A DNA stretch of 64,000 bases from Siderastrea siderea (taxonomy: Eukaryota; Cnidaria; Anthozoa; Scleractinia; Rhizangiidae). Below are positions 23,215 to 34,789 of the stretch, one piece after another. Below the pieces are notes generated by a model. The model had not been told where the DNA came from. It was given only the letters and a program-made list of their open reading frames with translations, and did not search any database. Position 1 is the stretch's first letter; each line of letters starts with the position of its first letter. The stretch is from positions 30,066,652 through 30,130,651 of the forward strand of contig OZ034977.1 of NCBI GenBank assembly GCA_964030785.1, given 5' to 3'. The translations under genes and the position numbers were made by a program.

Positions 23215-25533
23215 TAAGAGGCTCTGACTGTAAATATCGAGAATCGGCGGACAAGCTCAGAAAATCGAAAATCCTGATAACTTGCCAGAAGAACACTTTT
23301 GGGGAGCTATCTTCGAAAATATTACTTAAACCTTCTGGAATTCTATTGTTTTCGGGAAATTCGGAAAAACGGTTTTGCTTAATTTATTACGCAATAATCA
23401 GGCTTAAAATTAAACAAATTGAAAAGGCTTGCTTTAAAACCGTTTGCAACGCCAGAAAACAATTTTAATTTTAAATGATAGCAATGCCCTTATAATTTCT
23501 ATCAATGCGAATTGCATGGAGTTTTGCTTTATTTATGTGGTTTGGTGGTTCTTTGAAACAAAGGCATTTTGTGCACTTCGGAAAAAGGCAAAACTTGGCA
23601 AACTACAGAGGCTTAAAATGGGTCTTGGTATGTCTAATATCGAATTAAAATAAACACTGTGATAAAGTTTGGCCCTACTTCTATTATGATATGAAATAAA
23701 AAATCTGGGCAATTCAGGCTCGCGCTGACAAAAACAAAAATTCGCGAACCAGTGTTGCCAAAATTTGCATAATGAAATGAATGAAATGAAAAGTAGTAGT
23801 TTGGATGAGCTTAATTTAGAGGATTTTATCCACTGAAGACACACAAAGAATGGACTAAAACATTTCTTCAATCTATTCTTGCATTGCTTTGGGCTTGTAC
23901 TATTTCTATGTAAAACTAAAGAGAAGGAGAAGAAGTTTTAAAAGTTCTACACAAGCTGTTGCGTGACCCGTGTCACGTGAATATTTTTGTCAATTTGTCA
24001 ACCTACGTATGGCAGTTTTTGAATGCGGTCTCCTACATTGGCCGCTGTTTTATGCATGGCTAGTTCTCCAGAGAATACGGTACGCATCCCTGTGTTTGGG
24101 GCATACTGCCATTTGCAGTTGATATTCTACTGGGACGAAAATTCCGACAGGCAAGTCTAGAATTAGTTTCGTATACAAATGACACCTTTCCCTTCGAGAG
24201 AAGAAAACTGCGACATAGTATGTTGTTGTGTACGTGACTCGATCGCTCTTTTTAAACGGCTACTAAAATTTTGGGCGACTTTTTGAAATGACACTATTTT
24301 GGCCAGGAAGCAAAAGTGCATCATTATCATTATGATTTATACTTATTTGTCAAAACATGTGCTGTTTCTATCAATATTATTACACTTGTATAAATGTTTA
24401 AAATTAAACGCAAACCACGGACGGGGTTTTTAAAGCTGCTGTATATCTAAGAGATATCAATACACAGTTTGTTTGGTTTTACCTTGCAAGATCGCTGAGA
24501 ACTCTTTCACAGTTTTGGAGGAAAAGATTTTCATTGAAGAATATTTTCACGTTTGCATGAACGTGCAGTGATCGGTTGCGTGACTTGATTATTTTGAGTG
24601 GTACTTTGTGTTCCTTTACCTTACACAGCCATTTTAGCTCTCAATTTATACGCGTACGTCAACTTTAATGATTAATAAAAGAAACCGTTTGGATTTTCGA
24701 GAACATTAGTATTTTCCCAAAGAAACTGCAAATAACAAAGAAAGGCCACTGGTGCTACAGAGTAAAGACATCTGACAAAATATGATAACCCACTGCACTC
24801 TTAAGTTTTATCAACAATTTTCCAAATTTGTTCGTAATTCTTCAGAAAGATAAATGAAGATACCAGCGAATGCATCATCTAGTAGAAAGACCATCTGAAA
24901 ATAGTTACGGTAAACGATTTGTCATATTTCAAGTCTTCCTTCCATTACATTTTTTTTTCCTATTATCCAAATTATGCAAATTCTGGCAACACTGGTTCGC
25001 GAATTTTTGTTTTTGTCAGCGCGAGCCTGAATTGCCCAGATTTTTTATTTCATATCATAATAGAAGTAGGGCCAAACTTTTTATCACAGTGTTTATTTCA
25101 ATTCGATATTAGACATACCAAGACCTATCTTAAGCCTCTGAAGTTTACTAATTTTTGCCTTTTTCGGAAGTGCGCAAAATGCCTTTGTTTCAAAGAATCA
25201 CCAAACTACATAAATAAAGCAAAACTCCATGCAATTCCCATTGATAGAAAGTAGAAGAGTATTGCTATCATTTAAAATTAAAGTTGTTTTCTGGCGTTGC
25301 AAGTTGTTTACAAACAAGCGCATCCAATTTCTTTAATTTTAAACCTGATTTTTGCATAATTAATTAGCAAAACTGTTTTTTCCGAATTTCTCGAAAACAA
25401 TAGAATCCCCGAAGGTTTAAGTAATATTTTCGAAGATAGCTCCCCAAAGGTGTTCTTCTGGCAAGTTATCAGGATTTTCGATTTTTTGAGCTTGTCCAAC
25501 GATTCTCGATATTTACAGTCAGAGCCTCTTAAG
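23215..25533. repeat. Large inverted repeat, two ~570 bp arms
   Basis: The left arm (about 23215-23785) and the right arm (about 24962-25533) are reverse complements with moderate divergence and small indels. Shared landmarks include GCGCGAGCCTGAATTGCCCA (right arm strand) and TTTCGAAGATAGCTCCCCAA. The ~1.18 kb spacer holds no recognisable gene. The left arm lies directly upstream of the - strand secreted-protein gene, so its 5' flank is duplicated in inverse orientation. It could be a foldback transposon or an inverted segmental duplication. No target duplication was identified. Confidence 0.8.
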
Positions 25534-25958
25534 TTGATCATTATCCCTGATTTCACTAAAAATTGATATTTTTATTGATTCGATCACTTAACGTCGAATT
25601 GGTTCTCTTTGGACTCTTCGTCTTCATTTCAGTGAGATATGTGGTATCTTGGCAGAATCATCTTTGCTGGTGACGAAAAAAGTTCAAAGCCTGCTTTCAC
25701 CTTTTAAAGAGTCATTTGTTCAGAAAATTTAGTTGCTGAACATAATTAGAGACTCGTTGAGATCCTTTTCCACCATTGTATGTTTGTACCGTTGCTGTTG
25801 ACGTTTATTTTTTATGGTGAGTTTGGTAATTTAATATTTTAAGCGTTCTACCGAGAGAATTATAATCTTGTACCGCGGGCCTGCCGGCCTGGTACCTCGG
25901 GTTGGAAAGTACACCGAATTCTCTTTCAGTCTTTACCAATAAAACTGTATGGCCACTA

Positions 25959-26262
25959 GGGGCGCGGTAGTGTAGTGGTTAACGCGTTGGACTTCAGATC
26001 TGAAGATCGTTGGTTCGCCACCCAGTTCCTGCCATCGTTTTGTTTCCTTAGACAAGAAACTTTACACCACATTGTCTCTCTCCACCCAGGTGTATAAATG
26101 GGTTCCAGCGACATCGTACTGCTGGGGGCCCGGGTAACCCTGCGATGGACTAGCATCCCATCCAGGAGAGAGTAGCGATACTCGCAGTTGCTTCATGCTA
26201 CAGAAACCGGGATAAGCTCCCGACGTGTGGGTCTCCTTGGCTCGTGTGCGACTTTACCTACC
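25959..26262 (+). mobile_element. tRNA-derived SINE with conserved 3' domain
   Basis: The head GCGGTAGTGTAGTGGTTAAC resembles a tRNA D arm with an A box, and GTTGGTTCGCCACCC a B box, 60 bp apart in total. The body contains AACCCTGCGATGGACTAGCA followed by TCCCATCCAGG, which resembles the deeply conserved central domain of metazoan SINEs (I recall it as the Nin-type domain, from memory). Orientation is + by the pol III boxes. It is flanked on both sides by related ~70 bp sequences (25880-25951 and 26272-26347), both containing CCTCGGGTTGGAAAGT, so it sits within or between a duplicated segment. Confidence 0.8.
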
Positions 26263-26742
26263 TACGGCAGGCTTGCCGACCTGGTATGGGGTACCTCGGG
26301 TTGGAAAGTGCACCGCATTCTGTTTTAATCTTTACGAGTAAAACTATGCTCTTCATCTATATTATAAACATCTGCCAAGCGTCTGGAATTATACTGCCAT
26401 GATTCTGAAGTTTGTGCCTCGAGTATCACGCGTACCGGAAACAAAAACGAACGGTTATAAAAACTTATGACAGTGCAAAAAGGTCATTTTCTTGTACGAT
26501 CTTCTTTTTACTCACGGAAAACATACAGCTGCAAATTATCTTATGAATGTCCTCTGTTTGATAGATAGGCATTAATTAAGCTAAACCTAAACCAAAGATA
26601 AACAACTCTAATATTAATAAAGTTAAAAAGACAGGTTAACTATCCCCTGTACAACTGTGCCATGATTCCCATGTGCTAGTACTGGTGAAGTAGGTCTCGA
26701 GTACGCTGCAGGTCTTGAATTCAGATCTACGTGGACTACAGC

Positions 26743-26862
26743 GAGTTGCATAAAACTTAACGCCCGGCGTAACTTTTAACGTCGGACGTTCTCTCCAGTC
26801 AAAATCGCTATTTTAACGTCTGACGTTAGCAGTTTCGGCTGACTTGAGGTTTTATGCAACTC
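26743..26862. mobile_element. Small MITE, GAGTTGCATAAAAC ends
   Basis: GAGTTGCATAAAAC is mirrored by GTTTTATGCAACTC with a short offset. The 120 bp core repeats AACGTC-type words (AACGTCGGACGTT, AACGTCTGACGTT). Non-coding. Confidence 0.6.
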
Positions 26863-27288
26863 ACCCCAGGACTTCCGGTAAATGCCGAGGCCACAGGCCG
26901 TAATCAAGAACGAAGACCATTCTATTTGATCGACGGTCAGAATAAAGTAATTCTATAAAAAATTTAAACTATACCGATCTCACCAAGAATTATAAAAAAA
27001 ATTAATATGGAAAAAAAATACACACTGTTTTCGGTTCGAAAACGGGTATGATACTCAAAGCAACTTTAGATGAAAATGAAACGTTATTGGCACAGTGTTC
27101 ATTTGAAAGAAAAAAATAGAGTCAAATTAAATACAGTTTAGACATTGCAGAAGGCACCAAACAGGAAAATAAAAACAAAAAATAGATTTGTTTCGTTCAG
27201 CGTTTGTTATAGGCTCGTTTTCAGCCGCCGCCTTTGTGGACCCGCGTTCCTTCGCGAGGGTACCGGACGCGCAAAGCTTCCCAATCTC

Positions 27289-27498
27289 GTGCCCAGAGTT
27301 CTCAGGCTTCTTGGTCAGCGGGTGGTCGCCAGGTTGGGTTCTGGCGTACTGACCCAAAAAGTGACTGTTTACTGCAACAACGAAAAATCGGTATTAAGGA
27401 ACCGGAAAAGCGCTCGATTCCTGCGGTAAAAATTCCAGTACCCCAGAGTCTCTTCCGGCGACTACCCGCTGACCAAAAAGCCTGAGAACTCTGGGCAC
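27289..27498. mobile_element. Small MITE, GTGCCCAGAGTTCTC ends
   Basis: A ~40 bp inverted repeat: GTGCCCAGAGTTCTCAGGCT on the left and its near-exact reverse complement on the right, each continuing into GGTCAGCGGGT. Several open frames overlap on both strands because both arms encode the same words; they are not genes. Confidence 0.7.
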
Positions 27499-27920
27499 AG
27501 CTTTTACGGTATTCTCTAGGGTCATGTGTTTGCATTGAAGACCCCCAAAAGTATGTTATTACATTTGCAATTATAACAGTAGCCGGATATGTAACCGTTT
27601 TGAAAATTTAGAAACCAGCCGATAGCCACCATTTTGCAAACTTACCAAATTAATTAGATTCCGAGTAAATTGATATAAAGTTTGTGGCCCATCGACGAAC
27701 CAACCAAGTGAATTTGCCCCGTTACTTCAACTATACGTATTCACAACCTAAAAATGAGATTAATTGACAACTGGTAAACGGCGGAGCGTGCACTATTTAA
27801 ACGACAGAATTTTTCTGTCGTAGGCACTATCGTGTGATAGGTTGCCTGAGGAAATTTGATGTTCACAACAAATGTTAGCCCGAGAACGTAGTTCAAGAGG
27901 TCAAATGAAATTTGAACATA

Positions 27921-28513
27921 CAATAGAACCCCGGTAACTCGAACTCTGAAGGGAAACGAAAAACAGTTCCAGTTAGCGGGGGTTTGAGTTATCGGGGTCG
28001 ATGGAATATTCAATTTGCTATGTTAATAATTGATAGTTTACTGAATTTTCAGCACTTCAGTATACAGTACAGTGCAGATTAAACTTATCTCGTCAGAAAC
28101 TGTAACACGATCATGCCTTCTTATGATAACACAGGACTGTGAATGTAACTCAGTTACACTCACTCGGGAAATGTCAAATACGTGATCTGTTCGTTGCACT
28201 ATTTAAAGTCAAATTGCTGTAGTGTTAGTTGTTGTTTTTACCGATTTATAACACGACAAGAAGAGCTAATGGGATATTTCAATGGGCATCCCTGGTGAGT
28301 TGCAGGAACAGAATTCGAGTTATCGGGGTAAGTTTTGATCAAAGGAAACGAAATTTAGTTCGAGTTAGGGGGGAATTCGAGTCAGTTATCCGAGTTCGAG
28401 TTAACCGAGTAAGTATGACTGAAAGGTAGAGTGAAATCCAAGGGAAATGGGACTTGGTTCGAGTTAGCGGGGGAGTTCGAGTTATCCGAGTTCGAGTTAC
28501 CGAGGCTCTACTG
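27921..28513. mobile_element. pogo/Tigger-type MITE with TA target duplication
   Basis: Ends are CAATAGAACCCCGGTAACTC and, inverted, CAGTAGAGCCTCGGTAACTC, directly flanked by TA on both sides (27919-27920 and 28514-28515). Subterminal GTTCGAGTTA/TCGGGG words recur, as in Tigger elements. It lacks a transposase. The superfamily call rests on the TA duplication and the CAGTAGAGCCTCG-type tip. Confidence 0.8.
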
Positions 28514-28515
28514 TA

Positions 28516-29558
28516 TTGTTCTGCATAAATGAAATTTTGTCAAGAACCGAAAAAGTCATCTTAACGTGGTAGATACCTATTCATTGTAAGCGTCCCAAAT
28601 TAACTTCTATTTACACTGGAACAGCTAAATAAATTTTTTCTGGTGTAGAAAAAAATTATGGATACCCATCAAGTATTAGCAAGAAAATCTTGAAAACAGA
28701 AATTGCTAAAATTTTCCGCATCTTGACGAAAACTGCTCGTATATCAAATTTCAACCCACTTCTCCAGCCAAAACGTTTATTCAAATAAAGAATTCATTTG
28801 CTTTTAGAAGCGAAAAACGTTCGTCTTTGCTGCGTGCGTCCACACACGCATACGCTTTCAAAGCGATTGCTCGATCCAAAATACAGAAAAATAGAAGGGG
28901 TTTGCCAGCCAGATTACAGAAGTCATAGGATTTTTTTTCTCAAACGCTCAGTTAAACAATTGTTATAAAGCAAATCAACATTTACCGCAGCGTTTTTAAC
29001 GTACTGTAGCTGTAGCGTTTTCCCAGGTCTCGTAAAATCGGGTTGCGTTTTCATATTTTTGAGGGGAATTTTAGGTTGTACCTTGAAAGAATCGTTGCGC
29101 AAAACGGCTTTGAGTCACTTCCAACACCTCAATGTCATCTTTTTCGGCGTTCGATTACTCTTCAAAGTTATTTTCTTCCATTTTCAGCTCCAAAAATATG
29201 AATCTTAATTTTAAAAGGAGAAATATAGGCCTAGAAAATTTAGGACCGATCTGCTGTACTTCACGACGTTTGCACAGTCTCATGGGGTTGGGATTTCACG
29301 CGCCTGCACTGGTCAACGGAATTACCAATAAAAGTTTACTCGATCGACCATCGGAACGAGGATGCCATTTCCTCCCCTCCCTATAACTCGTTTCAACGCT
29401 ACGCGACATCACGAGTTGAAGATGTTCATCTAGTCTAAATTAAAAATTATACGAATAAAAGAAGCATAAAAGTTTACTGACAAGGATTGCGCAAGTGACT
29501 TGCCTTATAAAAAGGATTTACATTTCTCAAAATTTCGCCAAAAAATTATTTTTAAGTT
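28516..29558. other. No gene recognised
   Basis: AT-rich intergenic DNA with no exon, RNA gene or terminal repeats that I can support. Confidence 0.45.
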
Positions 29559-30365
29559 CAGGGCTGGAAACAATTTTTGGACATTTACCGGTCAAGATGA
29601 CCGGCAAATACATTCTAGCTCGGTCATACCTCGTTTCTGACCGGACAAATATATATACGTACTTTTTCTTTTGTAACGCATACTCGGCCATTAGACGCAT
29701 CCCAAACGTTGCAACTCAAGTTTTCAAACTAAAAAATATCACTAGAATACGTGGTCACAGGACGCATCCTGAACTGAAGAAAAACTTTTCTCAAGTTTCA
29801 ATCACAAACTTGAATTCGCTTACAATCATGCCAGCCGAAAGTGAGATCGTAAACAACGGCGTAAAAGTCATTTGCACAAACACGAGCGCACGAGTTTTCG
29901 GTAATTAATAAAAGCGAAATTGTCACACTCGTAAACAAAAGCTAAAACTTTGTCAAACTGCACTGACTTACATCTTCAGTTAATGCTGTTTTGATTCGTG
30001 TTGCCCGAGTACAGCAAGAAAACTAGAATAAATACGAGCAGAAAAGTGCCGAGAACAACTTGCTGTGCCGATAAGTTTCACCATCGCAGTGAGTAGTAAA
30101 GGCGAATGGCGAAAACTGACTCGCCCCGAATGTCACCTTCAAAAGAATTAGACACCTGAAAATCCAGGCGCTACCTTGGATGAAAGCGTCACTGGGTGGA
30201 TGAAGAAGGTAGGTTTCCTTTCTCGACTAACAATCCAACAACGTTGTCAAAAAGAAAGATGATGTGTTCAAGGTTTAGTGCGTGACAGTATCATGTTACT
30301 GAGCACGTGCTTTCAAGCACGCACTATATTACTACGGCTTTGTTATGATGTTTCTCAAACCGTTT

Positions 30366-30885
30366 TTAACCGACGAAGTCGAGTTAGAGCAGTCGTGTCA
30401 AGAGGGTCGACTGGTTTGGTCGGTCAAAATGCGTCGTGTAAGGCTCACAAGGTGTGTATTTCGCTATGGCCCACGGGATGGGATGACGTATTCTGCAGTT
30501 AAGCCCATCGATTAGTACACACACGCACGCACGATAGGACAAGGGTCCACATAAAAAGTATCGTAGGTATAGAAGGACACTTCCGCCGAGCAGTGTTGAT
30601 TTTGACCGGACTGAAATATCTGTGCAATACTAGTGAAAGAAAGCAAGGAGGACTGATAATAACAGGAGGTGAAGTCCAGTGGCACTGTTGATGCTGGTGG
30701 GACCAAAGTGTTGCTGAGACATCGTAAGGATAGAATCGTTCTCAGTAAAGGTTATGAAAGGAAAATTCTGGTGTATGTTGTTGTGGTTATGTTTATTACT
30801 TGAAAATGTCTAGCTGCCGACGTTAAGAAAGGTTATTGGCAGGTGGGAAATGAATTACGACACGAGGCTGGATCTTCTTGGATAG
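30366..30885 (+). pseudogene. Zinc-knuckle array gene, first copy, 5' truncated
   Basis: Has the 3' part of exon 2 (30366-30451), exon 3 (30666-30770) and exon 4 (30814-30885), all open with the same borders as the intact copies. Exon 1 and the first half of exon 2, including its CTHC knuckle, are missing because the array starts here. The frame is open into unrelated upstream sequence to 30278, so a chimeric product is possible in principle. Confidence 0.4.
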
Positions 30886-31063
30886 TATACTATAAGCGGC
30901 ACAGAAGGATATACCAGTTAGTCTTTTTAATTTTTCTGCTTTACTTTTGATTTTGAACCGATTTGTTTGATTTTAGAGTTCGAGACACTGACCTGCTGAC
31001 TGCGGAAGAGGAAACCAGATTTAACGATTACGTCATAAGACATGCTTTAACGTGTTTGAGATA

Positions 31064-31625
31064 AAGCGACGACTTCGCTTTTTACTAATTTCTCCAGATC
31101 GATAATCATGTTTGTATAGTGCCATATTCACAACAGTATATAAATGCTTCGCTTACAACTCTTGATAACGGCATGTTCAGTTGTGGACAAAATTTATCTT
31201 TAAATTTTAATTTTAATTCAACAAAATATTCAAAGCGATAAGACAGATGAGCTGAGTCATCCGATTTTAAACATTACGTCATTCGGTAACGTAAAAGACA
31301 AAATACTGTCACAATTCTCGTCACGCCGGTTAGCACGTTGAGATTCTGACGATGTGTTTGTCTTTATCGATAATCATGTTTTTATAGTGCCCTATTCACA
31401 ACAGTATATAAATACATTGCTCACAACTCTTGGTAAAAGCATGTTCAGTTGTGGACAAATGTATATCAACATTTAATTTTTTAGTTTAATTCAACAAAAT
31501 TAAATATTCAAAGCGACAAGACAGATGAGCGGGGTCATCAGCTTTTAAACAAACGTCATTCGGTAACGCAAAGGGCAAAATAGTGTCACAACTTTCGTTA
31601 CGCCGGTTAGTACGTTGAACCAAGT
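31064..31625 (+). promoter_or_regulatory. Duplicated TATA/AP-1/CRE block, unit 1
   Basis: Two direct ~290 bp sub-repeats. Each has CACAACAGTATATAAAT (TATA-like), CAGTTGTGGACAAA, and about 90 bp further on a TGAGTCAT AP-1-like site followed by TTACGTCATTCGGTAACG, a CRE/ATF-like site. The AP-1 site of the second sub-repeat is mutated in this unit. Equivalent pairs lie at about 33320-33890, 34955-35530, 38370-38950 and 40400-40870 (the last one truncated). They lie between one gene model's 3' end and the next one's exon 1, where a promoter would be expected. Factor binding is inferred only from motifs. Confidence 0.35.
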
Positions 31626-31750
31626 AAAAACATTTGTCGAGGGTGGAGTGGGTCAAAACGACTGGTAAGTGCCTTTTATGCGCTTTCTTGTAACCTGTAC
31701 GATAGAGCATAGCAGATTTATTTCGTATTTGCATTCACAATTTGGCTTAA

Positions 31751-32132
31751 AGGGGTTATGTCACGAGGATTCTGCTATTTTAGGTCAATTCTGTGCTAAA
31801 CTCATAACCTAGTGCCTTTACTCATACACAAAATACTCCCTTAAAACTACGAGGAAGATATCAAATGAATTTTATCAGGGAGAGCTAACTATCATAATTT
31901 TTTTGGTGATTTTGAGAACATAGCATCAAAACTTGAAAAAAATGGCCCAATTTTTTCAAGTTTCAATCCATTTCCATCCTTGCCATCGGTAGCAAAAGAC
32001 GACAGGAAACAGTTTCAGTGCCGAAAAATAGTCTTAAACAACAAAGCTAGACCATTATTCTTGGAATTCTATTGATGCCAAGACACTTGTTAGCTTTTCA
32101 AAAAGATACTAAAATAGCGTGACATAGCCCCT
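31751..32132. mobile_element. MITE with TTAA target duplication in array unit 1
   Basis: Inverted ends AGGGGTTATGTCACG and AGGGGCTATGTCACG (right, reversed), both followed inward by CTATTTTAG. TTAA lies outside each end (31747-31750, 32133-32136). The other units have the uninterrupted GGCTTAAGGAGCCC site, so the insertion and its TTAA duplication are directly visible. TTAA duplication is typical of piggyBac and Kolobok. Confidence 0.9.
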
Positions 32133-32356
32133 TTAAGGAGCCCTTGACATGATTAAAGGAAACTGTGCACAAAGCGTGGTTCCCAGGTATGGGGAAAAGT
32201 TTAATTCTTTTGGGCTGTTACGGTGCCCATACTGATCAATCGTGAAGATGTGGTTACTTTTATATTGGGAAATTTGTCGCCCATTTTTTGAAATGCGTCT
32301 GTTTTGAGAATTTTTGTTCCGGGTTTTGAGGAAGACGGACCAAAAAACAGCGAAAA

Positions 32357-33140
32357 ATGATCTTGAGTGAAGAATGCATAGTCTGTGGAGCTATGTTTGG
32401 TGAGGAGAGGGTGAATAATTCAGTTGACCTCCTTTCCAGGGTATTGGTCGCCTTTTCAGTCGGTCAAATTTAAGCGTTAGTTACAGTTACACACTTTTAC
32501 TGCAACTTGCTGTTACAGATGCTTGAATGTTATTGAAGCTGCAGTCACGCACAGCTCGCTTGCTTTCTTTTCGAGATGAACCAACACTTCGTCGGTTCTG
32601 CACGCATTGCGGGCCTATGTTTAACCGACGAAGTCGAGTTAGAGCAGTCGTGTCAAGAGCGTCGACTGGTTTGGTCGGTCAAAATACGTCGTGTAAGGCT
32701 CACAAGGTGTGTATTTCGCTATGACCCACGGGATGGAATGACGTACTCTGCAGTTAAGCCCATCGATTAGTACACACAAGCACGCACGATAGGACAAGGG
32801 TTCACATAAAAAGGATCGTAGGTATAGAAGGACACTTCCGCCGAACAGTGTTGGTTTTGACCGGACTGAAATATCTGTGCAATACTAGTGAAAGAAAGCA
32901 AGGAGGACTGATAATAACAGGACGTGAAGTCCAGTGGCACTGTTGATGCTGGTGGGACCAAAGTGTTGCTGAGACATCGTAAGGATAGAATCGTTCTCAG
33001 TAAAGGTTATGAAAGGAAAATTCTGGTGTAGGTTGTTGTGGTTATGTTTATTACTTGAAAATGTCTAGCTGCCAACGTTAAGAAAGGTTATTGGCAGGTG
33101 GGAAATGAATTACGACACGAGGCTGGATCTTCTTGGATAG
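32357..33140 (+). CDS. Zinc-knuckle array gene, intact copy A (140 residues)
   Basis: Predicted exons 32357-32440, 32545-32706, 32921-33025 and 33069-33140; all are phase 0 with AG/GT borders. The protein starts MILSEECIVCGAMF. Exon 1 has Cys7-x2-Cys10; exon 2 has Cys47-x2-Cys50 (CTHCG) and Cys78-x2-His81. Spacing of 36 residues between the CxxC pairs recalls ZAD-type treble-clef zinc domains, but I do not recognise the family. The two knuckles resemble each other (CGAMFGEERV, CGPMFNRRSRV). Exons 3 and 4 are basic (VLLRHRKDRIVL, LPTLRKVIGRW). Weak points: the last intron is only 43 nt, and reading through it would end the protein two codons after exon 3. A possible alternative last exon with an open frame (VRDTDLLTAEEE) follows downstream. 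No expression evidence is available. Confidence 0.35.
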
Positions 33141-34215
33141 TATACTATAAGCAGCACAGAATCGAAGGATATACCAGTTAGTCTTTTTAATTTTTCTGCT
33201 TTACTTTTGATTTTGAACCGATTTGTTCAATTTTAGAGTTCGAGACACTGACTTGCTGACTGCGGAAGAGGAAACCAGATTTAACGATTACGTCATAAGA
33301 CATGCTTTAACGTGTTTGAGATAAAGCGACGACTTCGCTTTTTACTAATTTCTCCAGATCGATAATCATGTTTGTATAGTGCCATATTCACAACAGTATA
33401 TAAATGCTTCGCTTACAACTCTTGATAACGGCATGTTCAGTTGTGGACAAAATTTATCTTTAAATTTTAATTTTAATTCAACAAAATATTCAAAGCGATA
33501 AGACAGATGAGCTGAGTCATCCGATTTTAAACATTACGTCATTCGGTAACGCAAAAGACAAAATACTGTCACAGTTTTCGTCACGCCGGTTAGCACGTTG
33601 AGATTCTGACGATGTGTTTGTCTTTATCGATAAACATGTTTTTATAGTGCCCTATTCACAACAGTATATAAATACATTGCTCACAACTCTTGGTAAAAGC
33701 ATGTTCAGTTGTGGACAAATGTATATCAACATTTAATTTTTTAGTTTAATTCAACAAAATTAAATATTCAAAGTAATAAGACAGATGAGCTGAGTCATCA
33801 GATTTTAAACATAACGTCATTCGGTAACGCAAAGGGCAAAATACTGTCACAATTTTCTTTACGCCAGTTAGCACGTTGAACCAAGTAAAAACTTTGTCGA
33901 GGGTGGAGTGGGTCAAAACGACTGGTAAGTGCCTATAATGCGCTTTCTTGTAACCTGTACGATAGAGCATAGCAATGATTTATTTCGTATTTGCATTCAC
34001 AATTTGGCTTAAGGAGCCCTTGACATGATTAAAGGAAACTGTGCACAAAGCGTGGTTCCCAGGTATGTTTGGAGTGTTATGGTGCCCATACTGATCAATC
34101 GTGAAGATGTGGTTACTTTTATATTGGGAAATTTGTCGCCCATTTTTTGAAATGCGTCTGTTTTGAGAATTTTTGTTCCCGGTTTTGAGGAAGACCGACC
34201 AAAAGACAGCGAAAA

Positions 34216-34789
34216 ATGATCTTGAGTGAAGAATGCATAGCCTGTGGAGCTATGTTTGGTGAGGAGAGGGTGAATAATTCAGTTGACCTCCTTTCCAGGG
34301 TATTGGTCGCCTTTTCAGTTGGTCAAATTTAAGCGTTAGTTACAGTTACACACTTTTACTGCAACTTGCTGTTACAGATGCTTGAATGTTATTGAAGCTG
34401 CAGTCACGCACGGCTCGCTTGCTTTCTTTTCGAGACGAACCAACACTTCGTCGGTTCTGCACGCATTGCGGGCCTATGTTTAACCGACGAAGTCGAGTTA
34501 GAGCAGTCGTGTCAAGAGCGTCGACTGGTTTGGTCGGTCAAAATACGTCGTGTAAGGCTCACAAGGTATGTATTTCGCTATGGCCCACGGGATGGGATGA
34601 CGGGTGATGGGATGTTGCTGAGACATCGTAAGGATAGAATCGTTCTCAGTAAAGGTTATGAAAGGAAAATTCTGGAGTATGTTGTTGTGGTTATGTTTAT
34701 TACTTGAAAATGTCTAGCTGCCAACGTTAAGAAAGGTTATTGGCAGGTGGGAAATGAATTACGACACGAGGCTGGATCTTCTTGGATAG
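34216..34789 (+). pseudogene. Zinc-knuckle array gene, copy B, broken
   Basis: Exon 1 (34216-34299, knuckle CIACG) and exon 2 (34404-34565) are open and have good splice borders. A deletion then removes the exon 3 acceptor and the first part of exon 3. The exon 3 donor is mutated (CTG followed by GAGTAT instead of GTGTAT). Exon 4 (34718-34789) remains. The four-exon product cannot be made as in copies A and C. Confidence 0.45.

Noticed and set aside
25971..26040. Functional tRNA gene
   Set aside because: A and B boxes are present, but the sequence continues into a conserved SINE body and the stems do not close properly.
27145..27535. Four overlapping frames on both strands
   Set aside because: They are read from the two inverted arms of one MITE and encode the same words on opposite strands.
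30512..30706. 64-codon - strand frame recurring in array units (also at 32767, 36414 and 39717)
   Set aside because: It lies opposite intron 2 and exon 3 of the + strand model and is repeated only because the unit is. No start context or splice support; the + strand model explains the region better.
32240..32330. Possible spliceosomal snRNA-like sequence in the array unit
   Set aside because: Looked for U1, U2, U4, U5 and U6 signature motifs and found no convincing match or secondary structure.
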